The position numbers and the translations under genes are program-made. 64,000 nt of DNA from Bremia lactucae (taxonomy: Eukaryota; Oomycota; Peronosporomycetes; Peronosporales; Peronosporaceae). Of this stretch, positions 54,145-63,999 are shown one piece after another. Position 1 is the first letter of the stretch. Every line of letters starts with the position of its first letter. Where the stretch lies: NCBI RefSeq assembly GCF_004359215.1, contig NC_090626.1, positions 739,777 through 803,776 of the forward strand, given 5' to 3'. Under the pieces are notes generated by a model. That model had not been told where the DNA came from, searched no databases, and saw nothing but the letters and a program-made list of their open reading frames with translations.

Positions 54145-55264
54145 TCATAAAAAGCAACACACGTACATCCACTTCTTGTCGAGGGTTTCCTTCCATAGCG
54201 TCACCTTATGGTCGCCCGAGGACACCGCAAGAACATTCCCCGTGACTGACCAACTCACACGCCACACGGGAGCGTCAAACGTGTGCAATAGCTCCCGCTT
54301 CCATGCGCTATCGTCCATACTTTGCGACCAAATGTACACGTGTTTGTCCTCGGAGCAACTAGCAATAAAATTGACGGGTTGACCCGTACTAGGAGCCCAC
54401 GCGACATCTCGTACCCAATCACTATGGACGGGCACGGAGCTCAATTCGTGCTTGGTCCACGTCGTCTCCCCTTCCGGCAAGCTCCAGATCTTGATGGTCT
54501 TGTCACAGGAAGCGGTCACAACACGGCGAATGGGACCCGATGGACCGTGTCCACCGACCGAGTTGTAAGGCGCCCAGCTCACGGCGTTGCAGCCCAAAGC
54601 ACTGTCTTCAAAGTGGCTCACACTCCACCCTTCCGCTATAGAGACTCAATACAATCGTTTGTGAAAAAAACAATGTATATTGCAATACAATACAAAACAG
54701 CTTTGTACGGGAGTAGCTGAGTACCGAGACGGTGCCGTCAGCGGAGGCACAGGCAAGAAAGAGTCCGTACTCGTGCGGCGCCCAGGCGATGCTGTTGACG
54801 GAGGATTTATGGAAAGTGTGCACGTAGACTTGCGTCCACTGGTTTAAGCTCTGCTCGCGGTAGATATTGACCTTGGCGTCGTACGAGCAAGTGGCCAAGA
54901 GGACACCAAATTTTGGATGTGCCCAGGCAACTTGCCATACTGGACCCTCATGACTGCAATAAACAAAGCAATAATTATGGTATTGTTGCATTAATGTAAG
55001 AAAGGAAACAATTCTGTACCCTGTTAAAATCTGCTCATTATTTTGTACGTCTCCCGTGACATCGTACACTTTGATCGTACGGTCGGACGAGCAAGTGGCT
55101 AAACGCTTGCCATAGTAGTCCAGTTGCGCATCGTGCTGTCACGCAAAAAACGTGTCAGTTTCTCTATAGCTTAAAGACATTTTGTCCATTGTAATAATCA
55201 GTGAGAGGCACTGTACGATCATATCCTCATGCTGCGTGTCGATAGTCAGGATGGGGGCGCTCAT
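54145..55264 (-). CDS. SEC13: Sec13, COPII coat / nuclear pore WD40 protein (4 exons)
   Basis: I derive exons 55217-55264, 55020-55135, 54709-54953 and 54145-54635 on minus. They give 900 nt, 299 residues. The three introns (81, 66 and 73 nt) have GT-AG ends, two with GTACAG donors and one with GTACAAAG. The protein starts [20 protein letters not shown] and has six WD40 blades as in Sec13: [78 protein letters not shown] and [13 protein letters not shown]. It forms the outer COPII cage with Sec31, and part of the Nup84/107 complex. Exon 3-4 joining gives [16 protein letters not shown]. Confidence 0.94.
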
Positions 55265-55430
55265 GATGATCGAGTGAGGGACGTGTTTTATAAGGTGGCA
55301 CTTTCACAAACTTCCAACTCAACTAAGTGCGAATATTTCAAATGGAGGGAATGTTACATTTATCAGGTATGAAAGGTAGGCTTCTAGCCTAAAAGAACGT
55401 CTATAGAGTCAGAATACTAGGTTTTAGAGG

Positions 55431-55886
55431 TTACCAGCCTAAGTTTACGTCTTCTTCCGGCACGACCATAACGAGACTTTGCCAGCCAAAATCCTTCCAC
55501 TTCATTTGAAACAAAAGCACCCACGAGATGAAAACAATAGTCCAGAAGCAGAAGCCCATGAACGACCGTCGTACCCCTGCCATTGCAACCAATCCATTCA
55601 ATCCATTAGAACCACTATAGAAAGCACTTTTGTAAGACGTACAGAGTGTGACTTTGGCATCGATAGTCGGGTCGATGAATTGTTTGCGGTAGAAAATGAC
55701 GTTAACCAAGTGCAGCCACGGTAAAAGCGCTAGCCCGCCTAGAAACATCTTGCGCGCGACGCTTTCGTCTGCCTCTTTATTTAAATTCCGCGTGAAATTC
55801 CCGCGGTTATTCGTCTCGACAGGCTGCTCCATGCGCTGCGTTTCCTCCAGCACCGGCGTATCTGCCACCGACTCCTTACGCACCAT
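55431..55886 (-). CDS. gamma-secretase subunit PEN-2 (in-frame intron)
   Basis: PEN-2 stabilises presenilin in the gamma-secretase complex. The family core is clear: ARKMFLGGLALLPWLHLVNV (first membrane hairpin) and RRSFMGFCFWTIVFISWVLL (last segment). An unspliced frame gives 151 residues with an odd Ser/Gly-rich insert. A 66-nt GT-AG intron at 55577-55642 (donor GTACGT, acceptor GCAG) removes it without changing frame. The exons are then 55643-55886 and 55431-55576, 129 residues, and the junction reads KVTLWVRRS. Its size matches the Sec13 introns. The stop is 166 bp upstream of the Sec13 start on the same strand. Confidence 0.9.
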   Translation of the reverse strand: MVRKESVADTPVLEETQRMEQPVETNNRGNFTRNLNKEADESVARKMFLGGLALLPWLHLVNVIFYRKQFIDPTIDAKVTLCTSYKSAFYSGSNGLNGLVAMAGVRRSFMGFCFWTIVFISWVLLFQMKWKDFGWQSLVMVVPEEDVNLGW

Positions 55887-56051
55887 CTTGGTCGTCTGTT
55901 TTGTGATTATTTCAACTTTTTCTAAAAACCTGCGGCCTTAAATTTGGAACCACCTTGTTGCTAAACATGCAAAAGGTTACCTTTCAGATCTTATAAAATT
56001 GAAAGTTTGAACTGGCGTTCTGAAAAGTTCGAGGTTTATTAAGACGGAGCG
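55887..56051. promoter_or_regulatory. divergent upstream region, PEN-2 and Pro-rich gene
   Basis: 165 bp separates two divergent ATG codons. No specific motif is claimed. Confidence 0.45.
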
Positions 56052-56193
56052 ATGAACTACCCGCCTCAGCAAGGTGGTTTCCCGCAAGTTAATGCGCCTT
56101 TAAGTGGGCACTGTCCTCCACCGCAAGGTCCTCCATATTCTGGAGTACAATATCCGCAGGGTTACCCACCTCAAGGCCAACCGTATCCTGCAC
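56052..56193 (+). CDS. Pro/Tyr/Gln-rich protein, 5' fragment at assembly gap
   Basis: The first 47 codons are seen: MNYPPQQGGFPQVNAP, then repeated PPQGPPYS and YPPQGQPYPA. Such XYPPX-type tails are found before many unrelated domains, such as penta-EF-hand, scramblase and annexin types, so no function is given. The sequence stops at the gap; what follows the gap is retroelement, not the continuation of this gene. Confidence 0.6.
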
Positions 56194-56325
56194 NNNNNNN
56201 NNNNNNNNNNNNNNNNNNNNNNNNNNNNNNNNNNNNNNNNNNNNNNNNNNNNNNNNNNNNNNNNNNNNNNNNNNNNNNNNNNNNNNNNNNNNNNNNNNNN
56301 NNNNNNNNNNNNNNNNNNNNNNNNN
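56194..56325. other. assembly gap (132 N)
   Basis: A run of N. The left flank is a host gene and the right flank is mid-RT of a gypsy element on minus, so the gap hides an insertion boundary or a misjoin. Confidence 0.99.
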
Positions 56326-56879
56326 ACATGGCCCGCTTTTACTCGATCGGTAAAGAATTTATCGATCGCAAGTACTTGTTCACGAGGCAGTGGCCACTGC
56401 TTCATGACACAGTACTTCGAGCCCGGTTTGAGCTCGATCTCATGTCGAGTGCCTTTATCCTTAGGCAACTCGCATGGAACTGCTTCAGGGAATACATCCC
56501 TGAATTCTATTAAATCCTCGTATAGAGGATTTCCCTTGAGTGACTCCCAAGATTGAGTACTGTATCTTTCAATCCGAGTCTTCACATCGAGGACACTTTC
56601 GTCCATCGATGAGCTGCTGAGAACCCGTTCGTTCTCTGCAAAAATTACCGCTGACCGAATGTCGGTTACGTAATCGTCCTCTGTGACGAGTACGCATATC
56701 TGCTTGGTTTTACCACCATGCAGATCTCTCAAGAACCGCTTAGGTTCTAGGGTTGGTAATTGAGTTATCTCCGAAGTTAAGTTAGGAATCGCATACAGAT
56801 CAAAAGTATAAGCGCCTACTCTTGAACCGTTATTAACCAAGACGTTTAATGTCTCGGTTTCTTCCTGGAATTTATCCAC
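56326..56879 (-). pseudogene. gypsy protease-RT junction and RT start (copy E)
   Basis: An open frame from 56879 into the gap. It has a spacer (ETETLNVLVNNGSRVGAY), EFRDVFPEAVPCELPKDKG and REQVLAIDKFFTDRVKAGH, the entry into the RT domain. It corresponds to the segment just upstream of the copy D RT and is cut by the gap before the catalytic centre. A stop separates it from the frame at 56934-57257. Confidence 0.85.
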
Positions 56880-57208
56880 AGGCTGCCGAGGTATTAACCC
56901 CTCGGGATCTTGAAGTCTAGTTACTTCAACTATTTAGGGAGATTTATCCTCAAGTACGTGGGGACTTATTCCCTCATCGTCTTCCGACTCTGATTGCGCT
57001 ATCACAGTCGGGTCCTCTACGGTCGACTCTCTACTCGACCTAGGATCATCGTGTTGTCCCTTTGCGGCAACCGGTATACTCCTTGAATGTCGCCCGCTAG
57101 GCAAACATTCATGTCTCAATCCACACGACCTCTTCGAGTGGTGGACCTCCGGCGCTGCCTGTGCATTAGCACAGCCGCCGGCACCTGACTCCATAGTGTG
57201 ATTAGTAA

Positions 57209-57937
57209 TCACACTGTGATTGCAGAAGAGACCATTCCACAAGTGAGGCCATCGCACTCACTCGTAATACATCCACACGCTTGTGGACGCTCCAAGACGT
57301 TCATTAGATGGCCATCTGATGAACAAGTGGCAGGCATCTTTACGGATCGATGCTGCCAGCTGATTCTTGGCGCGTATTTTCTGAGCCAAGGTACACCTAG
57401 GATGACATCAAATTTGTCATTTAAATCCAGTACGATGAAATCATCGTCGCACTGTAGTTCTTTTAACGTGTCGTGAGATTTCACTACGCGATTCATTACT
57501 GTTATCGATGCGCCTGTCGCTAGACGCACCGTCGTCCTCGTTGGAGGGATGTCGCGCTGAACATATTTGAGCCTACGACCCTCTAGCGACTGGCGACGAA
57601 TAAAGTTATTCGACGCCCCGCAGTCCACTAGGGCTCTACGTGACCAATCATTTGTCAATTTCAACTTCAAGGTGATGAGGGATACCTCATCACCAGGTGC
57701 AGAGACACAAAGTAATTGTGAGTTTGGAGCAACTTTAGTCAAGATATTTGCAAATTCTCTTGAGGTTGCTGGATCAGTAAGGCGTTGCGCCCCTATTGAC
57801 CCCGACCGTTTTTGGCGGTCCTCCTCGCTGTTGCGATTTCGCAACAACGTCGGACCCGCGACCGTTGCCCCTTTTTGCATACGGTCCAAAATTACGTTCA
57901 GTACCTTTCGGTGCTGGGTGTGGGGCACTACACTCAT
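57209..57937 (-). CDS. gypsy retropepsin region (copy E)
   Basis: A 242-codon open frame. A basic N-terminus leads to the retropepsin domain. RRALVDCGASNNFIRRQSLE has the active-site Asp in a D-C-G-A-S loop, and DDDFIVLDLNDKFDVILG with VPWLRKYAPRISW is the second conserved half. It cleaves gag-pol in the family. A stop upstream separates it from gag; gypsy elements often fuse these or use recoding, so this may be decay. Confidence 0.88.
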   Translation of the reverse strand: MSVVPHTQHRKVLNVILDRMQKGATVAGPTLLRNRNSEEDRQKRSGSIGAQRLTDPATSREFANILTKVAPNSQLLCVSAPGDEVSLITLKLKLTNDWSRRALVDCGASNNFIRRQSLEGRRLKYVQRDIPPTRTTVRLATGASITVMNRVVKSHDTLKELQCDDDFIVLDLNDKFDVILGVPWLRKYAPRISWQHRSVKMPATCSSDGHLMNVLERPQACGCITSECDGLTCGMVSSAITV

Positions 57938-58037
57938 GAGCTAGTTTCCTAATTTTTGGCAGCGATTGTATTTCTGCAATCGCTTATTACTCGAAAAGCG
58001 AGGTCTCTCGCTTTCGACGGAAGTGATCTGGACCTCC

Positions 58038-58891
58038 TTACTCGTGTCGTCTTGGAGGACGATACGATGACGAACTAGCTTGAGCCTGTCTCAAGCTAAA
58101 GTCATCCTGTTCCGCAACGGATATTGCTTCTTTAAGCGTATCCAGTTCCAAGCGGAACAGGTGGGTTTTTACGGGACCATCCGTAAGACCTTGCATGAAC
58201 ACCGTATTCAACGTGTGTTCATGGACTAGGTTATTTGGAATACAACTCGCTAAGAGTCTGGGCATATGCGTGAACATCACGCTTGCCTTGCTTGAGTTTC
58301 AGAAGCTCTGGACGAGCTCTGAACTCAGCCCTAGGCGGTCAAAACATCTGTTTGAGCCGGGCTTTAAAAGCCTCTAGCATCCCAAAGACATATAGGTCGC
58401 GCAACTTAAGGCCCAATGCCCAAGTTTTTGGCACGACCTGCCAAAATTGATTGAGCGAATGCGACTTGCATTTGCTCGTCGACGATGTGACGTGTCCTTA
58501 TGGCATCGTCCAACTCGACAAACCATCTCAAGAAGGAGTCTTCTTCGACTCCCCTATACTTAGAGATGTCAATCTCTAAGGTTTCGGGACGACGCGTGTG
58601 CGTCATCCCAGGTACAGGGATCTGTACCTGTTGTATCCTCAACAGCTCTGCCTGTTGAGAGCCTTGCTGATTAAGCAAGGCTACCTTTTCCTTCATCTCG
58701 TCAAGTTCATGTTGTATGAACTTGGCGATGGTTGAATGGAGGGCATCTCTGTCCAAATTGGACAGCATTGCCAAGATTGCATCGTTTCCTACGGTCGAAC
58801 TCATTCGTTCGACCGCACTCCTTTCTATGTCACTTAGAAAGGAGTCGCTTTCAGGGAAAACGTGATGCGTATTCCCACTATCATCTAACAT
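58038..58891 (-). pseudogene. gypsy gag, broken (copy E)
   Basis: Frame 58406-58891 (161 codons) starts at MLDDSGNTHHVFPESD, with a helical region (ERMSSTVGNDAILAML, DEMKEKVALLNQQGSQQAEL) and the capsid start (EEDSFLRWFVELDDAIRTRH, ILAGRAKNLG). A frame change leads to 58038-58280 (FMQGLTDGPVKTHLFRLE). The knuckle region beyond is decayed. Alignment with copy F (SLLRWFVALDDAINA) supports gag. Confidence 0.87.
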
Positions 58892-58947
58892 GTCTATGTT
58901 AGATGTGGAAAATGTGGTCCTTGGACGGACTACAAGGTGCTACCAGG

Positions 58948-59392
58948 TGTAACGGGATACTACGACTTGTTCTGCTTCAGTACAAGTCTACTTCGCACTG
59001 CTTCAGTTGCGAGTGGTGCCTTACGTCACTTCACGTACACTAGTACGTGCAGAGGAAGACTTATATCTAAGACAACTAACTTAAAGAGGGTTAAATGAAA
59101 ACTGTATTAATATAATTAAGTATCTCTTCTTTCCATCTGTTAATGCTAACTTAATTATAACTTAATACTAAACATGCAATTGAAATCTTATATGTCTCTC
59201 TCTTTGTTTACGTTTAAAGCTGATTAATATGCGGGATAAATAGATATAATGGCCTATAACCTTTTTTTATGGATAAGATTTCTATACATTACTATATAAA
59301 GTAATATTCTCCAAATATTATCTACCTTTTAGATAATATATTAATTAACAACCTATAAGTTTTAATTTCATGTAACGATACACCCCGTTACA
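58948..59392 (-). repeat. gypsy LTR, family 1 (5' LTR of copy E)
   Basis: 445 bp, TGTAACGGGA to CCCCGTTACA on plus, matching 40560-41001. Gag follows on minus after CCTGGTAGCACCTTGTAG, a candidate primer-binding site. Confidence 0.92.
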
Positions 59393-59983
59393 CTTCTGCT
59401 ACTGTTTTGTTACTTATCCAAGTCCATAGTACTGTATAATTGCTCCAAAACGATATTTCCTATAATTGCTTCAAAACAATGTTTCCTCTGTCGTGATCTT
59501 TGTTAAAATATAGCTTCCATACGTTAAGTTTGCAAGCTTCTGCCGATTTTAGCTTCCATATGCAAGCCTTTGCCATTTTGTTTTATAAAACTTTTACTTC
59601 ATATTATCACTTAATAAATAATTCTACATACGTACAGCCAGTAAAAACTCGTTTATTAAAATGCAGCCAATTATAGCCGTCGATAAGATATAAAATATAT
59701 TACTCTCATGTGTAAAAATACAGTCTGGTTTTGGGCACGAACGACATCCTCTTCTTCACACTAGTGTGAATGAAAACCTTTCGATCGTCAAATCAGCTGC
59801 TGGAAGACTAATTCGACCAAATATTTGAGATTCTTTTTGCGTTGGGTAACTGCCATACTTTTCAAACGTCTTTTGGTTAGCGGATCCCTTATAAAATGTC
59901 TAGATCAATATTTACGTAAATTACACCAAACAATCAAATCATGTTTATCATCAATATAAATTCCAAGAACTTGCTGTATCACG
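59393..59983 (+). promoter_or_regulatory. AT-rich region upstream of MPC2
   Basis: About 590 bp without ORFs of note. Two near-copies of AATTGCT(C/T)CAAAAC(G/A)AT lie at 59430-59480. No promoter motif is claimed. Confidence 0.4.
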
Positions 59984-60364
59984 ATGCTGCCGTCCCTCGT
60001 CCCCCGCCTCCAGCAGAAGATTATGGAGCATCAGATCGTGGCAAATAGCCCAAAGCTCACGGCTATGTTAGCTCATCCAGCTGGGCCGTTTACCGTGCAT
60101 TTTTGGGCCCCGACGTTCAAGTGGGCCATCTCCATTGCCAACGTCGCTGACATGCGGCGCTCTCCCGAGCACATTTCGGTGGCCCAACAGGCGGCAGTGA
60201 CGGCCACGGGCCTGATTTGGACTCGTTATAGCTTAGTCATTTCTCCTAAGAATTGGAATCTCTTTGCTGTCAACGTCTTTATGGCCGGCACGGGCCTCGT
60301 GCAATTCTATCGTAAGTTCACGTATGACCCGAAAATGATCGAGGTGGCCACCAAGGAGGTTTAG
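59984..60364 (+). CDS. mitochondrial pyruvate carrier subunit MPC2
   Basis: The 126-residue inner-membrane protein forms, with MPC1, the heterodimer that imports pyruvate into mitochondria. HPAGPFTVHFWAPTFKW (about 31-47), ISIANVADMRRSPEHIS, TGLIWTRYSLVISPKNWNL and the FAVNVFMAGTGLVQ segment are the family signature. Three hydrophobic stretches and the short length match MPC2-type members rather than MPC1. The ATG at 59984 gives the usual N-terminus. Single exon. Confidence 0.96.
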   Translation: MLPSLVPRLQQKIMEHQIVANSPKLTAMLAHPAGPFTVHFWAPTFKWAISIANVADMRRSPEHISVAQQAAVTATGLIWTRYSLVISPKNWNLFAVNVFMAGTGLVQFYRKFTYDPKMIEVATKEV

Positions 60365-61123
60365 ACTTTTTAAAAGGCTCCTTTCATTCCTCTTTGAGAA
60401 CAGTAAAGTTGATTTGCAATTTTAAATTTCTTTATTGGCATAAGTTCCTTGAAAAACGCGTTAGGTCTTTAAGGAAATTCGATATGTTAGATCTAGGAAT
60501 GTTTTAATTATGGAGGCAAAGCAAGATACAGATAGACGCGCTAGTGAGATGCAACGATGAGTTGGCAAGCATTGCAGCAAGTTAAATAGCAGTAGATTAT
60601 GTTTATTTGCTCAAGGTCCCGCTGTTTTAAAACTCAGAATTATCACGTTTATTTTACCGGAAACGGCATCTATGCGTTACGAGTGTCAGCAAACATTCTT
60701 GCCGCAGAAGTGGCCATGAATATGCTTCCAGGCCCAGCACATTGATACAGATAAAATGGCAATGTTCACGCATGAAATAGAAGTGCCATCGTTTCGTTGC
60801 CACTTTTACTGTCCTACTAATAGTCGTATTTAGTGTAATAGTACTATCATGCTGTCGTTGTACAATCGTTGCTTCTTCAAAAGTTTCGCAACCGAGCAAC
60901 GCACTCTTTGCAATTAAAAGAATTGCACCATTTATAAGAGTTTTAATAGGTGGCTTGAAGCAATTCTTTTCTGTCTATTCGACATTAGCAATTCAAAAGT
61001 CCTCTCGTGGCAACTCTTACAATTCTTTCTGAAACGCAAGCAATGGATCGACTGCAATGTGCAACTTTTTAAACGAGTCAATTCAAATCGTTTAGCAAAC
61101 CATGCAAATAAAAAGTAATGACA
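60365..61123. other. intergenic region between MPC2 and PAT1 3' ends
   Basis: The genes converge here. An 81-codon minus ORF (60654-60899) has no known motif and is not called a gene. Confidence 0.5.
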
Positions 61124-63097
61124 CTATTCGGAGCGAGTCATAGCTGTAGCCAATTGCACAAACACGTTCTGGTGATACTCCCACCGTTCTTTCACACTCT
61201 TCACGTCGCTACCGTCAGTCTCGGCAAGTTGCTGAATCGCTGCGCCACCACACTTTAAAAGCGCTTGTAAAGCTTCAGCCTTTGCGCGATTGTGAAGCAC
61301 CAGAGAGAGAGACTCCACCGTGTGACCGCTTACCGCACGTTGTAGCCATTCCGTCAAAAGGGTTGCCGATGGCGCCGGTGGCACATAAAGCAACAATAGC
61401 ACCAACGTTTGACACAAGCGATCGTCTTCAGGATCCTTTTTATCCAATAAACGTCCGGCAACTGCCCGTGCCGCTAAAAGAAGGTCCACTAAATAAGGCA
61501 AAAGCACAAACCGAGCAGATGGGTACAACAACGGTAACGCCCGACTCACGAGAACCTTGCCTTTCTTCACCGAGAGCATTTTTTCCACTTGCACGACGTC
61601 ACAGCGTGGCTTTCCTTTGTCCTCAATCGTGTGTCCCTTCACGCCAACAAGACCAGCAAGTTCCATTAACAACGACGTCGTACGAAGTCGCAATGCCGCT
61701 AAAGGGGGATCCATGTCCTCTTTTTTCATACAATGAAATTGCTGAACGTGAATCCCACGAGCATCCAAGAGATGTCGAGCCTCTTGCAACGACAGCAAAC
61801 AGTGCATGCCACGATCAATTTGCATACGTAATGTCCACGTAGCATTGTCAAACACGGATCTTCGATTTGCGGTTTCGGTCATGCGCAAGACTTTTGCCCC
61901 TTGGGCTTCCAATGCGACCGTCTGAGCACCAGGACTTCTTGTTGAGTTACGTACGGAAAGGGAACTACTGGTTGCTTCACTGCTTGACTCGGCGGTCATG
62001 GAACTAGCGTCGTTTAAAGGAGAAGGATTCACATGGGTACATCGGTCGGACTCCTCGGATTTAATTGGAGATGCCCCACTTGTAGCCAAGTTCAGCAGTT
62101 GCTTTGGACGGTATAAACTGCTTTTGGCATTCCGACCGAGAACGTGGTACTCGGCCTCCCAATTGCGCGACTTGACTTCGCGTTGAACATCCCGAGGATC
62201 AATGGATTTCACGTGTTGCAACTTCCACGATGGCAAAGGAATGGACGAACGACCAACGATGTTTGTGCGTGTGCGTTTTTGCATGAAATGATGAAAATAA
62301 TAATCATCACTAAATGGATCACTTGAACGTAGCCATTTCATTTGTTGTTGAATCACAAATTGAATATCCCGTGGGGTCATCATTTGAAATGCCAACACGG
62401 GCATTTGCATTGGGACAGGCACTCCGTTCGTGTAGCCATATGCTTGAGGAAGTGAAGAACCATGTCCATACTGTGGCAAAGAAGATGGATACACTCCTGG
62501 TGGATGAGGAGGCACGTACATAAGGGGAGGTCGGAAGGCCATTGTTTGTGGCGGTAATGGCGGCGCTGTGTACGCATTTGCCGGTGGCGTTGGCGGTATT
62601 GGAGGCATCAACTCACGGGGTGGAAGCGGCGGTGGAGCCTGTGGTGGCAGCAACTGTACAGCCCCAGTATCATCATCATCAAGACCCAGTCCTTTGAGGC
62701 CAGGAATTTGGCTCTCATCCAATTCCGTGTCCTCAAGGCTCAAGCCCGGGGGGAGTGCTCTTTCATTTGGGTTTTGCGCCTCCGCTTTGGAGCCATGAAA
62801 CTGTTCTTCAAGTCGTGAAAACTTTTGCTGTCCTCGGGCCCACTTTAAATCTTCCGATGGAGGTGCTAATCCAGGTGGAGCACGGCTACTTTTGGCTACA
62901 CTTTCCGACTCGAATGTACCCATGAATACCGCCGAGAACGCATCGTTAAAAAATAGCGACGAAGTGCCGCCTTCGCTGGCCTGCGCACCACTTTCCACGG
63001 GTCCAAGCAAGTCATGGGCACGGAGATCGGCCAACAGCGACTCGTACTTTGTATCATCGACGCTGCCATTGGCAAAGAAGGCTGGAAGACCGTCCAT
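61124..63097 (-). CDS. PAT1 mRNA-decapping/decay factor homologue
   Basis: The 657-residue protein links deadenylated mRNA to Dcp2 decapping and the Lsm1-7 ring in P bodies. The N-terminus has FFNDAFSAVFMG near 48, in the position of the conserved FDF-like motif. A Pro-rich region covers about 130-230 (QAPPPLPPRELMPPIPPTPP). YMTPRDIQ-type motif MTPRDIQFVIQQQMKWL leads to SSDPFSDDYYFHHF near 255. The C-terminal alpha-helical PAT1 domain is about 400-657 (VEKMLSVKKGKVLVSRALPLL, QTLVLLLLYVPP). Single exon; starts 221 bp from the PIG-S stop on the same strand. Confidence 0.93.
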   Translation of the reverse strand: MDGLPAFFANGSVDDTKYESLLADLRAHDLLGPVESGAQASEGGTSSLFFNDAFSAVFMGTFESESVAKSSRAPPGLAPPSEDLKWARGQQKFSRLEEQFHGSKAEAQNPNERALPPGLSLEDTELDESQIPGLKGLGLDDDDTGAVQLLPPQAPPPLPPRELMPPIPPTPPANAYTAPPLPPQTMAFRPPLMYVPPHPPGVYPSSLPQYGHGSSLPQAYGYTNGVPVPMQMPVLAFQMMTPRDIQFVIQQQMKWLRSSDPFSDDYYFHHFMQKRTRTNIVGRSSIPLPSWKLQHVKSIDPRDVQREVKSRNWEAEYHVLGRNAKSSLYRPKQLLNLATSGASPIKSEESDRCTHVNPSPLNDASSMTAESSSEATSSSLSVRNSTRSPGAQTVALEAQGAKVLRMTETANRRSVFDNATWTLRMQIDRGMHCLLSLQEARHLLDARGIHVQQFHCMKKEDMDPPLAALRLRTTSLLMELAGLVGVKGHTIEDKGKPRCDVVQVEKMLSVKKGKVLVSRALPLLYPSARFVLLPYLVDLLLAARAVAGRLLDKKDPEDDRLCQTLVLLLLYVPPAPSATLLTEWLQRAVSGHTVESLSLVLHNRAKAEALQALLKCGGAAIQQLAETDGSDVKSVKERWEYHQNVFVQLATAMTRSE

Positions 63098-63184
63098 ATG
63101 GGCGTTTTAAACCGAGTAGGAGACAAAGGCAAGTAGTACTAGTGCGAAGATGTAGAGGTCACGAAGATGGGTGGAAGCGGCGAG

Positions 63185-63210
63185 ATGGGTACACACACAC
63201 ACACACTCTT
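63185..63210 (+). repeat. CA dinucleotide microsatellite
   Basis: About eight CA units in the PAT1-PIG-S intergenic region. Confidence 0.85.
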
Positions 63211-63318
63211 ACCTGGACTTCTTCGATGGCTTTACTTGGCAAATTTAAATTTGCCTCCCCTATTCATGCCGCAACGTAAGGTGAAGATCGCGCAACTTAT
63301 TGAATAAAACAATATATT

Positions 63319-63999
63319 TTATTGCAGCTTGTTCTTAGCTACACATTTGGCTTGATAACGTTTATATTCCCGTGCGAGACCCATTAGAAACGGAAGAAGG
63401 AGAGGCGCAAGGAGTGGCGCATACACCCCAAGCATCTGGTCTTGAGGGAAATAAAGCTGTCGAATCATTGTAGGATCGGAATACGCTGCGTCCGTGAGCT
63501 CCGAGGCTTGGCGAGCCATCGCCAACAATACGTGCAATTCTTTGACCGTTTCATGACAATTATTGGTGCCGAGAATGGCTTCAAGTTTCGTCACGGCTGC
63601 TTCGACTCGAGAGTGCACTCGATTTGACACGCTAAGCTCTGGCAACGCTTTTACGAGCTTCACAGTGGACTGGAGTGTTTCAATGGCTGTTTGCAGGAGT
63701 TTCGTGAAGCGATTGCGCATGAGAAGGTCGAGTTCCCAATCTGCAATCCCATCGGTAGACGACGGAAGAAACAATAATTGTCGATCCAATGTATTGGTAA
63801 TTTTTGTGGCATCTTTTTCGTCGTGGCGATGACGGAACGACGCAACACCGAGTAAAGTTCGAAACTCGGTGATGAAAAGGCCCATGACTCGTTGCAATTC
63901 CCGCGTTGTAGTTGCAATTGCCACTTGTTTGTCATGATTTAACGAGTTGCCATTGAAGGCGATGGAATTTAAAATCACAACAATACCCCATCCTGGCAA
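63319..63999 (-). CDS. GPI transamidase subunit PIG-S, C-terminal part (runs off window)
   Basis: PIG-S is an ER membrane subunit of the complex that attaches GPI anchors to proteins. About 226 C-terminal residues are visible. Family features are GWGIVVILN, the FITEFRTLLGV segment, DGIADWELDLLMR, the helical repeat TAIETLQSTVKLVKALPEL, and YFPQDQMLGVYAPLLAPLLL leading into the last membrane helix. A short basic cytosolic tail ends the protein. The family is about 500-600 residues with an N-terminal membrane helix, so the 5' half lies beyond the right edge. Confidence 0.88.
   Translation of the reverse strand: MPGWGIVVILNSIAFNGNSLNHDKQVAIATTTRELQRVMGLFITEFRTLLGVASFRHRHDEKDATKITNTLDRQLLFLPSSTDGIADWELDLLMRNRFTKLLQTAIETLQSTVKLVKALPELSVSNRVHSRVEAAVTKLEAILGTNNCHETVKELHVLLAMARQASELTDAAYSDPTMIRQLYFPQDQMLGVYAPLLAPLLLPFLMGLAREYKRYQAKCVAKNKLQ

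Larger units (their letters stand above)
56326..59392 (-). mobile_element. gypsy 5' half: LTR, gag, protease, RT start (copy E)
   Basis: On minus, the 5' LTR (58948-59392) is followed by a primer-site-like sequence, gag (58038-58891), protease (57209-57937) and the start of RT (56326-56879) that runs into the gap. The RT start matches copy D. It has the fewest stops of the gypsy copies here. The 3' half is not in the assembly. Confidence 0.9.

Noticed and set aside
53960..54720. Plus-strand ORFs at 53960-54382 and 54322-54720
   Set aside because: They are antisense shadows of the Sec13 exon 4, crossing its intron.
56052..56556. ORFs reading through the N gap
   Set aside because: The gap is of unknown content, and the right side is retroelement on the opposite strand.
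60654..60899. Small minus-strand gene between MPC2 and PAT1
   Set aside because: 81 codons, no motif, no support from context.
62314..63110. Plus-strand ORFs in 62314-63110
   Set aside because: They are shadows of PAT1, caused by its Pro-rich and acidic codons.
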